64,000 nt of DNA from NCBI RefSeq assembly GCF_036568665.1, contig NZ_DATCSD010000313.1:1-64000 (forward strand), read 5' to 3'. Source of the stretch: Ohtaekwangia sp036568665. GTDB taxonomy: Bacteria > Bacteroidota > Bacteroidia > Cytophagales > Cyclobacteriaceae. Positions 35,501 through 43,709 of the stretch are shown here, one piece after another. Numbering within the stretch: the stretch's first letter is position 1; each line of letters begins with the position of its first letter. The position numbers and the translations under genes are program-made. The notes under the pieces were generated by a model. The model was not told the DNA's origin. It saw only the letters and a list, made by a program, of their open reading frames with translations, and ran no database searches.

Positions 35501-38500
35501 CAGTTCGTTCAGATCAAACGCGCACCTACGGTAACTTTCCCGATATCGAAAACATTTTTCTGTGCAGATGAGTCGCCCGCTATATTTACCGGCTCACCTG
35601 CCAACTCGAATACTACTGCGAACGACTTCTTCACTGCCTCCGGCGGGCAGCAAACTTCTATTACTTCCGGTGGTAACCCCATCGTGTGGACGTTCAACCC
35701 GGCAACTGTTTCAGGTATAACTCCCGGCTCACCGGTAAGTTTCAATGTTACCTATACCTATACAGACCCTGCTACGGCCTGTAGCAATACATCGGCAGCA
35801 CAGATTATCACCGTAAGTGCTCGTCCTTCTATTGTTCCTACCGGAAATATCAGTCCGGGAACATCGGTACAAATATGTCAGGGTACAGCATTGCCTAACT
35901 TTACTGCCACCACTAATGCGGGTACATCCTATACCTGGTATTCCAACAATCCTCCTACCAATATTGTAGGAAGCGGAGATGTATTTACGCCTCCTGTAAG
36001 CAACCTGATTGCCGGTACCTCTAATTTTTATGTAACGCGCAGCATCAACGGATGTGAAAGTACACAAGCGCCATTGCAACTTACTGTAGTGGTTAATGCG
36101 AGCCCTGCGGCACCGGTCTCTGACTTCAGCCGAGAGTATTGTGTTAATCAAAATATACCGAACAGTGATCTCGTAGTTACCGGTACCAACGTGCGCTGGT
36201 ATAATGCCAACAACGGTGCTTTTATAATACAAACCAGTAACCCTACCGCTGCCAGCCTGGGTATAGATAATACGGTAGCCAATACCTATTCATTCTTCGC
36301 TACACAAACAGTAAACAGTTGTGAGGGTGCGCCTACTAAAATTACCATCACGGTGAAGCCACTGCCATCGCTGGATATACTGGCATCGATCACCGATGTA
36401 AACAAGATCTGTATCACCGGAGGTGCCGTGATATTTGAAGCACGCGATCAGGGTTTACCGGCACCGAACGGAACATGGTCTGGCACCGGAGGTATAGGCT
36501 CTGCGTTGGTTCCGAATCCACCCGCGGGAACGGTGCAACTTAACCCTGCGCTGTTACCACCCGGAGGCTATACGCTGCACCTGGTATATATGAATCCATC
36601 AACAAGCTGCTCTAACTCGAAAGACCTGCCTATAACATTGCTGCCTACTATAAATCCTTCCGTTACGGTAGGAACGGCTTGTAACGGATTCCCGGTAAGC
36701 ATCACCAATAACTCGGCTATTGTTCCCAACGGTTCGCCTACTACGATCGCCAGCACAGCCTGGGTATTTGGTGATGGTGCTTCGCTGGTAGCCGGAAATG
36801 GTGCTGTGCCTGCCGGTACAAATACAGGAAGAACTACCGGAACGTATTTCAGTCCGAATCACATCTTTAGCGGGCTTGGTAACTTCCTGATGCAATATAC
36901 CATGACTACTTCCGATGGTTGCGTAGTAACTCCTCCGCAGATCTCGGTAACGGTTAATCCGAACCCGAACTCTAATTTTGCATGGGCGAATGTATGTTAC
37001 GATGCTGCCAGCGGATCGAACACAAACTTCCTCGCGGCTACTTCCAATATACCGGATGCCAACATCCAGTCATACGCATGGAACTTTGCCAAGAACAACG
37101 CACTGACTATTGGTTCCGCTACGGGTGGTAAAACGCCAACGGTAAGTTACTCATCTATTGGTACAGACTCTGTGCAGTTGATCGTAACAACTACGGCTAA
37201 TTGTAAGGATACAGTACAGAAGCCGGTATATATAGTTCCTTCTTACCCTGCTATTACGGAAGACAACTCGTATACTCAAGGCTTTGAAGCAGGCACCGAT
37301 GGCTGGATTGCCGGTGGTACCAACTCATCATGGGCGTGGGGACATCCTGCAGAAACGATTCAAAGCCCGGGTAAAGTTTGGGATACCAACCTGACTGGTG
37401 TGAGTAACACCGGAGAGCAATCGTGGGTGTTGAGCCAGTGTTTTGATTTTACACAATCGGAGAAACCGATCATCTCATTCGACATCTGGTCGGATACGCC
37501 ATCGGGTAATGATGGTGCTGTGCTACAGTATAATGAAAACGGAAATATAGAGAACGATAATAACTGGACTGTTATAGGGCAGATTGGCCAGGGTACTAAC
37601 TGGTATGACGAGAGTGGTATATCCAGCAGCCCGGGTAATCAGTCTGCCAACGATGTGGGCTGGACCGGTATATATGGTAAATGGAAGCGTGCTACCTTCA
37701 AGCTCGATAACCTGATCGGTAAATCGAACGTGGTGTTCCGCATTGCCTTTGCCAGCAATCTGCCGAGAAGAGATGGCTTTGCTTTCGATAATGTATTTAT
37801 AGGCGAACGTACCAGAACAGTTTTGCTGGAAAGCTTTACGAACTCATCGGCCGGTGCCAATACCAAAGCACACAACGATATATTCAGTGCCTTCTCAGTA
37901 AACTCACCGGAGATTGCCAAAGTTGAATTTCATACCGCCTTCCCGGGTGAAGATCCGTTGAATCGTGCTAACGTAGAGATCAACAATTCGAGAACCGCCT
38001 TCTATGGAATTACAGCTGCACCGGCATTCGCGCTCGATGGTACGATTGTAAATACACTGGCTGACCTTACTCAGCTCTATAACGACCGTGTACTTACTCC
38101 TTCACCGTTGCGCATCGCGATCAACCTGGTGAAAGACGGAGATGTAGTGCGTATCCATACAACGCTCACCAATTCATCGAACGATGTAGTCGCTGCTGCA
38201 GGTATTAATGCATTTACCGCTATTGTAGAGAAGACTATAACGGATGCCGCTTATCTTGGCAGCAACGGTGATACGCAATTCAATTTCGTAGCCAAAGAAT
38301 TACTGCCAACAGCAGCGGGTATAAAACTTACGCAAGACCTCAATCCTGGCGAAAGCTTTGCACTGCCGGAAGTTGTGTGGAGCGATCGGAACCTGCTTGC
38401 CAGTGGCAACGGTGCGGTTGTTGTATATGTGCAAAGTATAGTAGGTGGTAATAAAAATGTATACCAGTCGAAAATCGTTGATGCAACCGTGGAGCCCGAA

Positions 38501-38785
38501 CTGGTAACCGGTATAGAACACGGACTTGCTTCGCAGATCAGTGTTTATCCGAACCCGGCACGTGGCACCATCAACATTCAATTACCGGAAGCAGCCAGGT
38601 ATAGCATGCCGGTAAATCTGCTGGATGGCTTTGGTCGTGAAGTATACTCGAATGCTTTTGCTGCCGGAGAAAAACAGAAAGCGATCAACACCACCAACTA
38701 TGCAGCGGGTATCTATATACTGCAGATAAAAGCTTCTAACGGAGAATTGGTTCGCAAAAAAGTTGTACTCGCAGATAATCCGTAA
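32576..38785 (+). CDS. Giant multi-domain T9SS cargo protein (Fn3/Ig-like/PKD/MAM-like/Omp28-like)
   Basis: The 2069-residue protein has a signal peptide (MNNFTRRFVFLFTLLAVGFS, cut after AFAQ). Fibronectin-type III-like domains occupy ~25-370 (SSQINLTFTAFNTIGNTNGY, GLSAGTNYYYAVVPF). Ig-like and PKD-like domains follow (~370-1550; SISLATLQIRDGGSGTDV, WVFGDGASLVAG). A jelly-roll MAM-like domain spans ~1560-1745 (TQGFEAGTDGWIAGGTNSSW, DGFAFDNVFIG). An Omp28-like thioredoxin-fold domain spans ~1745-1950 (RTVLLESFTNSSAGA, YGITAAPAFALDG). A type A T9SS sorting domain (ISVYPNPARGTINIQLPE ... LVRKKVVLADNP) ends it. It should be secreted and surface-attached. It begins 90 bp after the terminator of the TIR/nSTAND cluster, so it is probably transcribed separately; co-regulation is possible but unproven. 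Confidence 0.92.
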   Translation: MNNFTRRFVFLFTLLAVGFSAFAQEPSSYPTSFAAATQDGTSIKLTWVGSTGINLPSNYLILARVVPGGTFTTPSDNTSVADDSDLSDNLGAQNVTAATLTYTFTGLATNKDYEFVIYPYKTGGATDPNFKNSAGAPTITASTKVPTVTSPTVTSIAEVSAILGGNVTSNNGNALTARGTVWKTSAGVTATDNATAEGGTGVGTFTHTRNALPSGVKIYYAAYATNVAGTGLSPEASFFTFSTVPDAQPGTVTATAVSSSQINLTFTAFNTIGNTNGYVILRRTGSAPATTSVQDGVAPGSLALGTSTLVTTITNGATTSYNDTGLSAGTNYYYAVVPFNWNTTDPETYNYKVGSGFTVDNDITFSASSDIILNGGTTDAIDYRTKQGTSLTSNGSNSISLATLQIRDGGSGTDVDNVGTRLTSLTIQLTNNSFVRQIGIFDGGTLIGSTEQTVSGSTVTFNLSGYDLSATDGGTNNFTIRATFQQNVTDNQPVHVTVTNAVAGNSAGVGSGFGAANAGGATTSTVVPATNLIDVDATTLAFLANPPNTPTATNFSLTVRAVDSRNNVDLDYAESVQLTSTPASGTLTAGAQSLTPTLSAGTFTWTQLQIDKANTYTLKASDGNLLDASGTVVITSAGVTITKPAPLSLCYGGTYQPLGNIVIKETDPSDFSGSGTVTFSLALPTGFEFDPTVTTAPTVSGSGSDITALSALSYQGSNIVQFSYNVSGTSNINTLTIAGLKVRYPGSTAPSGGSSITRIGGDAQVSGDPIGTVHGTVTASLGTAPASLGFTVSGDALVNPNETRFNKNSNPVRLDGSPSGGTFSGTGGVTQSGSDYYFNPSLLSAGNYNITYTYTDPSGQKCSFTYTKTFEVYVTNITNLQLQYCDNDNASPTLSVSPTYISSRYPGYVFDHFVYYDYSVGQVDITTPANNIFDPKLAAYQSVYANTEAVYGNYGIWIGFVVRHSVLTTLTSVEWQFVQIKRAPTVTFPISKTFFCADESPAIFTGSPANSNTTANDFFTASGGQQTSITSGGNPIVWTFNPATVSGITPGSPVSFNVTYTYTDPATACSNTSAAQIITVSARPSIVPTGNISPGTSVQICQGTALPNFTATTNAGTSYTWYSNNPPTNIVGSGDVFTPPVSNLIAGTSNFYVTRSINGCESTQAPLQLTVVVNASPAAPVSDFSREYCVNQNIPNSDLVVTGTNVRWYNANNGAFIIQTSNPTAASLGIDNTVANTYSFFATQTVNSCEGAPTKITITVKPLPSLDILASITDVNKICITGGAVIFEARDQGLPAPNGTWSGTGGIGSALVPNPPAGTVQLNPALLPPGGYTLHLVYMNPSTSCSNSKDLPITLLPTINPSVTVGTACNGFPVSITNNSAIVPNGSPTTIASTAWVFGDGASLVAGNGAVPAGTNTGRTTGTYFSPNHIFSGLGNFLMQYTMTTSDGCVVTPPQISVTVNPNPNSNFAWANVCYDAASGSNTNFLAATSNIPDANIQSYAWNFAKNNALTIGSATGGKTPTVSYSSIGTDSVQLIVTTTANCKDTVQKPVYIVPSYPAITEDNSYTQGFEAGTDGWIAGGTNSSWAWGHPAETIQSPGKVWDTNLTGVSNTGEQSWVLSQCFDFTQSEKPIISFDIWSDTPSGNDGAVLQYNENGNIENDNNWTVIGQIGQGTNWYDESGISSSPGNQSANDVGWTGIYGKWKRATFKLDNLIGKSNVVFRIAFASNLPRRDGFAFDNVFIGERTRTVLLESFTNSSAGANTKAHNDIFSAFSVNSPEIAKVEFHTAFPGEDPLNRANVEINNSRTAFYGITAAPAFALDGTIVNTLADLTQLYNDRVLTPSPLRIAINLVKDGDVVRIHTTLTNSSNDVVAAAGINAFTAIVEKTITDAAYLGSNGDTQFNFVAKELLPTAAGIKLTQDLNPGESFALPEVVWSDRNLLASGNGAVVVYVQSIVGGNKNVYQSKIVDATVEPELVTGIEHGLASQISVYPNPARGTINIQLPEAARYSMPVNLLDGFGREVYSNAFAAGEKQKAINTTNYAAGIYILQIKASNGELVRKKVVLADNP

Positions 38786-38805
38786 GATATACTGAAGAGA
38801 TTAAC

Positions 38806-38836
38806 AGAAAGGCCGTCCGCAAGGATGGCCTTTCTT
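38806..38836. terminator. Bidirectional intrinsic terminator
   Basis: AGAAAGGCCGTCC (38806-38818) pairs with GGATGGCCTTTCT (38823-38835) around a GCAA loop. It serves the giant gene (rightward), and its right end reaches the stop codon of the leftward HsdR_N-like gene at 38835. Confidence 0.85.
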
Positions 38837-39278
38837 ATTCGTATACCGGCATGGCGTCCAGCGCCTGCGTTGTGTTGGCCGACCAGTCGGTGCGAAAGTA
38901 AAAATGATGCAGGCCGTTGGTCACCACCAGAAAGTTTGCCTTTAGTGTAGCGTTATAGGTAGCAGCCTGGTGCAGCGTATGTTCGCTGATGGCAACATCG
39001 GGGGATTTACATTCGATTACCATCCACGGTTTACCTTCACGATTAAATACAACAATGTCAGATCGTTTGGCGAGCTGATTATACGAGAGCCCGCCTTCTA
39101 CTTTGATCAGCGCCTTCGGATACTTTAACTCCTGTATCAGGTAATGTATAAAATGCTGGCGCACCCACTCTTCCGGAGTTAACACCAGGCGTTTCTTGCG
39201 AAGTATATCAAAGATCCACCACTTGCCATCGGCCTTTGTTACCTGGTATTCAAATGATGGAAGATTGAGTTGAATCAT
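38835..39278 (-). CDS. Solo type I restriction HsdR_N-like nuclease-fold protein
   Basis: The 147-residue protein matches the small HsdR N-terminal-like family (HSDR_N_2). It has EEWVRQHFIHYLIQELKYPK, then the PD-(D/E)xK core SDIVVFNREGKPWMVIECKS (Asp in SDIVV, Glu and Lys in ECK) and a closing HQAATYNATLKANFLVVTNG. Family members are widespread single genes in Bacteroidota without HsdM or HsdS, as here, so this is not a restriction-modification system. A housekeeping nuclease or DNA-binding function is possible but unknown. The gene stands alone and divergent from AMP nucleosidase. Confidence 0.88.
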   Translation of the reverse strand: MIQLNLPSFEYQVTKADGKWWIFDILRKKRLVLTPEEWVRQHFIHYLIQELKYPKALIKVEGGLSYNQLAKRSDIVVFNREGKPWMVIECKSPDVAISEHTLHQAATYNATLKANFLVVTNGLHHFYFRTDWSANTTQALDAMPVYE

Positions 39279-39420
39279 AACAGCAAAGAAACTACATTTT
39301 GATCAGAAACGTTTGTTACAAAAAGCGCGTGTTGCCGAATATAGTCCTAGAAGAAAGGATCATCCAAAATTCAAACTATATAGCGTCATCAATCGCGAAT
39401 GATTTGGTACTTTTAGAAAT

Positions 39421-40191
39421 ATGAAAACAAAACAAGAAATAGTAGAAAACTGGCTTCCCCGTTACACCGGTCAGGCGCTCAATCAGTTTGGAGAGTATAT
39501 CCTGCTGACCAACTTTGATAACTATGTAAAGATGTTTGCCGAGTGGCACAACACGGAAGTGATTGGCCAGGACCGCGCCATGCTCAGTGCAACGGCCGAA
39601 GGCATTACCATCATCAACTTTGGTATGGGTAGTCCGAATGCTGCCACGGTAATGGATTGCCTCAGCGCTATACAACCCAAGGCTGCGCTCTTCCTGGGTA
39701 AATGTGGCGGACTAAAAAAGAAAAATGACATTGGTGATCTTATCCTTCCAATCGCTGCTATACGGGGTGAAGGTACATCCAACGATTACTTTCCTGCAGA
39801 AGTGCCGGCACTGCCTTCGTTCGCTTTGCAGAAAGCTATATCCACTACCATCCGCGATTACAAGCAGGATTACTGGACGGGCACCGTATATACTACTAAC
39901 CGAAGAGTATGGGAGTGGGATGAAGAGTTTAAAGAATATCTGCGGAAGATAAGAGCACAAGCTATCGATATGGAGACTGCCACAATTTTCAGCACCGCGT
40001 TCTATAACAAGATTCCTGCTGGAGCATTACTGTTAGTGTCTGATCAACCAATGGTTCCGGAAGGAGTAAAAACAGAAGTGAGCGATCAATCCGTTACCCG
40101 AAAATTTGTAGAGCTTCACCTCAAGATCGGAATCGATTCACTCCGTCAGCTTATCAACAATGGTGTTACCGTGAAGCACCTTCAGTACTGA
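39421..40191 (+). CDS. amn: AMP nucleosidase
   Basis: The 256-residue phosphorylase-superfamily protein has the motifs of the Bacteroidota AMP nucleosidase: TIINFGMGSPNAATVMDCLS, AALFLGKCGGLKKKNDIGD, RGEGTSNDYFPAEVPALPSF, AIDMETATIF (catalytic and ribose-binding Glu) and LLLVSDQPMVPEGVKTE. It hydrolyses AMP to adenine and ribose-5-phosphate. It is shorter than the enterobacterial Amn because it lacks the extra N-terminal domain, which is normal for this group. It is flanked by convergent and divergent genes and so is probably monocistronic. Confidence 0.93.
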   Translation: MKTKQEIVENWLPRYTGQALNQFGEYILLTNFDNYVKMFAEWHNTEVIGQDRAMLSATAEGITIINFGMGSPNAATVMDCLSAIQPKAALFLGKCGGLKKKNDIGDLILPIAAIRGEGTSNDYFPAEVPALPSFALQKAISTTIRDYKQDYWTGTVYTTNRRVWEWDEEFKEYLRKIRAQAIDMETATIFSTAFYNKIPAGALLLVSDQPMVPEGVKTEVSDQSVTRKFVELHLKIGIDSLRQLINNGVTVKHLQY

Positions 40192-40239
40192 TCCGGTACT
40201 ATTCACGAATATATATACCTGCCACCGGAAGTAAAGCGT

Positions 40240-41583
40240 TTATATACGTTGCTTCCGGATCTCTGCGGAATTCACGGTATATAAAATTATCATCCCGATA
40301 ACAAAGTATAGTCCGAGGGCCAGTGCGCTATAGCGCATGCTTCCGGTTATATGGTCGATAAAGCCATACGAAAATGTTCCAAACACAATCGAGAGGTTAT
40401 AGGTAACATCGTAGAAGCTGAAGTAAGAAGCATGATCGTTCGTATCGCGTGGTATAAGTTTCGAATATGTTGCCCGCGAGAGCGATTGTATACCTCCCAT
40501 GACCATACCCACAACAAACGCCAGCGCATAAAACTGGTAAGCATTTACCGTGAGGTAAGCCCCTATACATATACCGATCCAGATGATGATCATGGTGCTG
40601 ATCGCAAAGCGGTTTCCCTGTGACTGCGACACCCTGGCGAACAGCCACGCACCGATTGAACCCACCAGTTGGATAATTACTACGGTAGCAATCAGACTTC
40701 CGGTTTCCAGGTGCAGCACATCGGTGCCGAACAACGTAGCGAGATACATAACCGTTTGCACGCCCATGTTGTAAAAGAAAAATGCAGCCAGGTATCGCTT
40801 CAGGTCCTGCTGGCTCTTCAGGTTTCGCCATACCATACGCAGTTCTTCATATCCTTTTGTCCAGATGTTGCCGGTAGGTTTTCTTCCGTACGGATTCTCC
40901 GGAAGTATAGCAAAAGGTATCATGGAAAAACCAATCCACCACACACCCACCAGCAGAAACGAAAAGCGTGTAGCCTCACCGTCATTGGCAAAACCAAAAG
41001 GTTCAAAGTTCAGGATCATTACTGTGCAGATCACCATGAGTATAACACTGCCGTAATATCCCATGGAGTAACCACGCGCACTGGTTGCATCAAAACGATC
41101 TTTACTGACAATCTCGGGAAGAAACGCATCGTAAAATACAAGGCTGCCGGAATAACCTATACTGGCCAGTATAGAACAAGCTATACCCCACTCCAACATA
41201 TCTATACTATCAAAGAAATATAGCCCTATGCACGATAAACTTCCGAGGTATACAAAAACCTTCATAAAAGTTTTCTTCTTGCCGGTATAGTCAGCCGCAC
41301 CCGAGAGTAATGGAAGTATAGCCGCTACTACCAGAAACGAAAACGACAAAGCATACGAGTATAGCACGGAGTTTTGAATGGTGAACCCCAGGAACTGCAC
41401 CTGGTCACTCCCATTCGTTACAGCTACTGCTTTATAGTATATCGGGAAGATAGCCGTAGTAATAACCAGCGAGTATACCGAGTTGGCCCAGTCGTACATA
41501 TACCAGGCACGTACAGTTTTCGGGTTGTTTAACTGTGCAGCAACACTTACTCCATTCATGGCATGGGATGTTAAATCATTCAA
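40240..41583 (-). CDS. UMF1-family (Atg22-like) MFS transporter
   Basis: The 447-residue protein has about twelve membrane helices. The UMF1/Atg22-like signature WYMYDWANSVYSLVITTAIF lies near the N-terminus, with SGSLVFYDAFLPEIVSKDRF and GGIQSLSRATYSKLIP later. The family exports small molecules such as amino acids in yeast vacuoles; bacterial substrates are unknown. It starts 7 bp after lacI-type gene 41591-42607, so the two form an operon and the transporter is probably controlled by that repressor. An internal start at the ninth residue (M) is possible. Confidence 0.88.
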   Translation of the reverse strand: MNDLTSHAMNGVSVAAQLNNPKTVRAWYMYDWANSVYSLVITTAIFPIYYKAVAVTNGSDQVQFLGFTIQNSVLYSYALSFSFLVVAAILPLLSGAADYTGKKKTFMKVFVYLGSLSCIGLYFFDSIDMLEWGIACSILASIGYSGSLVFYDAFLPEIVSKDRFDATSARGYSMGYYGSVILMVICTVMILNFEPFGFANDGEATRFSFLLVGVWWIGFSMIPFAILPENPYGRKPTGNIWTKGYEELRMVWRNLKSQQDLKRYLAAFFFYNMGVQTVMYLATLFGTDVLHLETGSLIATVVIIQLVGSIGAWLFARVSQSQGNRFAISTMIIIWIGICIGAYLTVNAYQFYALAFVVGMVMGGIQSLSRATYSKLIPRDTNDHASYFSFYDVTYNLSIVFGTFSYGFIDHITGSMRYSALALGLYFVIGMIILYTVNSAEIRKQRI

Positions 41584-41590
41584 GATACAA

Positions 41591-42607
41591 TTATTTTACT
41601 TGCGTGGACTCGCGGATAACGAGTTTGCTTTTCACAATCCGTTTTTCCGGTTTCATATCCTGGTGGCGGATGTGGTTGATCAATATCTCGGCAGCACTTG
41701 CTCCGATATCGTGAGCCGGATGATCGATGCTGCTAAGCGAAGGCTCTACAAAACGACACAGGTTTTCGTTGTTAAAGCCCAGCACCGCTACATCGTTTGG
41801 AATGCGCAAGCCATTCTTCTTCATCATGTGCATCATCTCAATGGCAGCATAATCGTTAATGGCAAATATAGCATCCGGACGCTGCGGTAAATTAAGCAGG
41901 TAACGTGTATACTCTTCTACTTTATCGCTGCGATAATAAGCATGCACAATGTTGGAATCTTTTATCTGCAGGTTATGCTTGCGTAAGGCATCCAGATATC
42001 CGTTCAACCGGCCGCGACTATTCTGTAAATGTTCAGGCCCGGCTACAAATGCTATGCGCTGACAGCCTTGTTCAATGAGGTGCTCTGTTCCTTCCATCGC
42101 CACTTCATAATTATTCGTTACTACCTGCGAAGCTTCTACATCTTCAAACACGCGATCGAAAAATACCAGCGGTATACCTTTTTCCGTCAGTGAAGTAAAG
42201 TGTTCAAAACGATCTGTCTCGGTTGAAACAGAAACAATAATACCATCCACTCTGCTGGATACTAAAGAATGAATGTTCTTCTTCTCGGATATATAGGACT
42301 CGTTCGATTGGCAAATCATTACATTCATGCCCGCCATCTCTGCTTGCTTTTGTATACCGCCAACAGCACGCGCAAAGAAGCGGTTGATGGTTTCAGGAAC
42401 GATCACACCAATCGTGTTGGTTTTTTGCTGCTTGAGATTTATAGCCAGTGTGTTGGGTTCGTATTGCAACTGACCGGCCAGATCAAGAACCTTCTTTTTG
42501 GTTTCCGGATGTATATCGGAGCGACCGGCCAGTGCGCGTGATACGGTTGACTTGGAAATGCCCAGCATGCGGGCGATGTCTTTGATCGTTGTTACTTTCT
42601 TCTGCAT
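41591..42607 (-). CDS. LacI-family transcriptional regulator
   Basis: This 338-residue protein starts with the LacI HTH and hinge (TTIKDIARMLGISKSTVSRA, then LQYEPNTLAINLKQQKTNTI). A periplasmic-binding-protein-like effector domain follows (IGVIVPETINRFFARAVGGI, SRVDGIIVSVS, VLGFNNENLCRFVEPSLSSI). It represses genes until a sugar-like effector binds. Two perfect 16-bp palindromes with the symmetric CG centre expected for LacI operators lie upstream (42660-42675, 42686-42701), so autoregulation and control of the downstream MFS gene are likely. The divergent ECF sigma gene may be a further target. Confidence 0.93.
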   Translation of the reverse strand: MQKKVTTIKDIARMLGISKSTVSRALAGRSDIHPETKKKVLDLAGQLQYEPNTLAINLKQQKTNTIGVIVPETINRFFARAVGGIQKQAEMAGMNVMICQSNESYISEKKNIHSLVSSRVDGIIVSVSTETDRFEHFTSLTEKGIPLVFFDRVFEDVEASQVVTNNYEVAMEGTEHLIEQGCQRIAFVAGPEHLQNSRGRLNGYLDALRKHNLQIKDSNIVHAYYRSDKVEEYTRYLLNLPQRPDAIFAINDYAAIEMMHMMKKNGLRIPNDVAVLGFNNENLCRFVEPSLSSIDHPAHDIGASAAEILINHIRHQDMKPEKRIVKSKLVIRESTQVK

Positions 42608-42659
42608 AAAGTGCCTGCAGGAAAATCAGGATTGGGTTAAAGATAAAAATTTTTCGTTC

Positions 42660-42675
42660 CCGTTCCCGGGAACGG
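42660..42675. promoter_or_regulatory. Perfect palindrome, likely LacI-type operator 1
   Basis: CCGTTCCCGGGAACGG is a perfect 16-bp palindrome with a central CG, 53 bp upstream of the lacI-type start and between it and the divergent ECF sigma gene. A half-site-like CGTTCC precedes it directly. Confidence 0.7.
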
Positions 42676-42685
42676 TCTCGGAAAA

Positions 42686-42701
42686 ATATTTTCGAAAATA
42701 T
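42686..42701. promoter_or_regulatory. Perfect palindrome, possible operator 2
   Basis: ATATTTTCGAAAATAT is a perfect 16-bp palindrome centred on CG, 26 bp (centre to centre) from operator 1. The spacing is about two and a half helical turns, and its sequence is unlike operator 1, so it may serve another regulator. Confidence 0.5.
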
Positions 42702-42765
42702 ACGTATGACCGCATGAAAGTTTGAAAAAAAGACGAAAATTAGAACAATCAATCGATTTCGTAAC

Positions 42766-43374
42766 ATGGATAAGTCTCTAACCAAAGTAGTCTCCGGTTC
42801 GGCACTCCCTCTAAATTTCCCGGGAAATTCATCCAAACAGTTTGATATAGACCTGTTGATGGAGCGCGTTCTCCGGGAGAATGATTACCTGGCATTTCAA
42901 AAATTATTTAACGGCATGTATACTCCGCTCTGCATGTTCTGTGTAAAGTTCGTGCAGGTAAAAGAAGTAGCCGAAGAGTTGGTGAGCGATGTATTCTATA
43001 CTATATGGAAGAATCGTCAGCAAATCGAGATATCATCTCCCAAAGCTTATCTCTTCACAGCAGTGCGCAACAGGGCCTTCGACCATCTGCGCAAGATCAA
43101 GAAGACTGTATGGTGCGACCTGGAGGAAGCCACGCAAATGGCAACCGAGATAGCCGACAGCCAGGAGTTACTTATTCAGCAGGAATTTAATCGTCATGTA
43201 GAGAAATCCGTAGCACGACTGCCACGCCAGTGCCGATTGATCTTCGAAATGAGCCGCGAACATGGATTCAAGTATAAAGAGATCGCGAGCGCCCTTAACA
43301 TCAGCATCAAAACCGTAGAAACACAAATGAGTCGCGCGCTGAAGCACCTGCGTGGTTCCTTGCAAACTACCTGA
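42766..43374 (+). CDS. ECF sigma-70 factor (Bacteroidota FecI-like)
   Basis: The 202-residue protein has region 2 (DYLAFQKLFNGMYTPLCMFC ... EVAEELVSDVFYTIWKNRQQ, PKAYLFTAVRNRAFDHLRKI) and region 4 (LPRQCRLIFEMSREHGFKYK, then EIASALNISIKTVETQMSRA). It would direct RNA polymerase to a small regulon. In this phylum such sigma factors usually sit before a FecR anti-sigma factor and a SusCD-type transporter. Here only a 78-residue FecR-like fragment follows and no transporter is present, so its regulon is elsewhere or it has lost its partner. Confidence 0.92.
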   Translation: MDKSLTKVVSGSALPLNFPGNSSKQFDIDLLMERVLRENDYLAFQKLFNGMYTPLCMFCVKFVQVKEVAEELVSDVFYTIWKNRQQIEISSPKAYLFTAVRNRAFDHLRKIKKTVWCDLEEATQMATEIADSQELLIQQEFNRHVEKSVARLPRQCRLIFEMSREHGFKYKEIASALNISIKTVETQMSRALKHLRGSLQTT

Positions 43375-43472
43375 CGTTCCCCCAAATTCTTTACAGAAAA
43401 TTGAAGCTATAGAACCTTTTCAAATAAGGGTAATCCAAAACTAAATTCGTCTTTTCATAGTATACAGCTTCG

Positions 43473-43709
43473 ATGAAAAGACTCAACGAGCAGGATTGGT
43501 CTCTTATTAGCCGTTATCTTAACGCAGACGTAAGCGAGCAGGATATGGCGCAACTTGATTCGATCTGGGCGGAGAACCCTGCTCTCAAATCAAGGATCGA
43601 TGCGTTATGGCAAAGTAAAACTTCCACCAGTTTCTCTCCTGAGGATTTCGATGCCATCAAAGCTTTTCAAAAACTGCACGAGCGTCTTCAGCGCGAAGAC
43701 CTGATCTGA
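43473..43709 (+). CDS. Short FecR N-domain-like protein (truncated anti-sigma candidate)
   Basis: This 78-residue product matches only the N-terminal cytosolic domain of FecR-type anti-sigma factors (DWSLISRYLNADVSEQDMAQ, LDSIWAENPALKSRIDALWQ). It stops before the membrane helix and the periplasmic FecR domain that should follow. It is 98 bp downstream of the ECF sigma gene, and its last 22 bp overlap the 3' end of the convergent histidine kinase gene. Either a stand-alone mini anti-sigma factor or the remnant of a gene cut off by a rearrangement; the open frame is intact. Confidence 0.7.
   Translation: MKRLNEQDWSLISRYLNADVSEQDMAQLDSIWAENPALKSRIDALWQSKTSTSFSPEDFDAIKAFQKLHERLQREDLI

Noticed and set aside
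35105..36232. Minus-strand frames of 120 and 167 codons
   Set aside because: They oppose the giant T9SS cargo gene and have no recognisable domain; their composition mirrors its Thr/Gly-rich codons.
38835..39278. Restriction-modification system
   Set aside because: Only an HsdR_N-like domain is present; no methylase or specificity subunit lies near.
40225..40258. CCGGAAG/CTTCCGG hairpin between amn and the MFS gene as a terminator
   Set aside because: The stem is short with mismatches, has no T-tract and lies partly in the MFS coding end.
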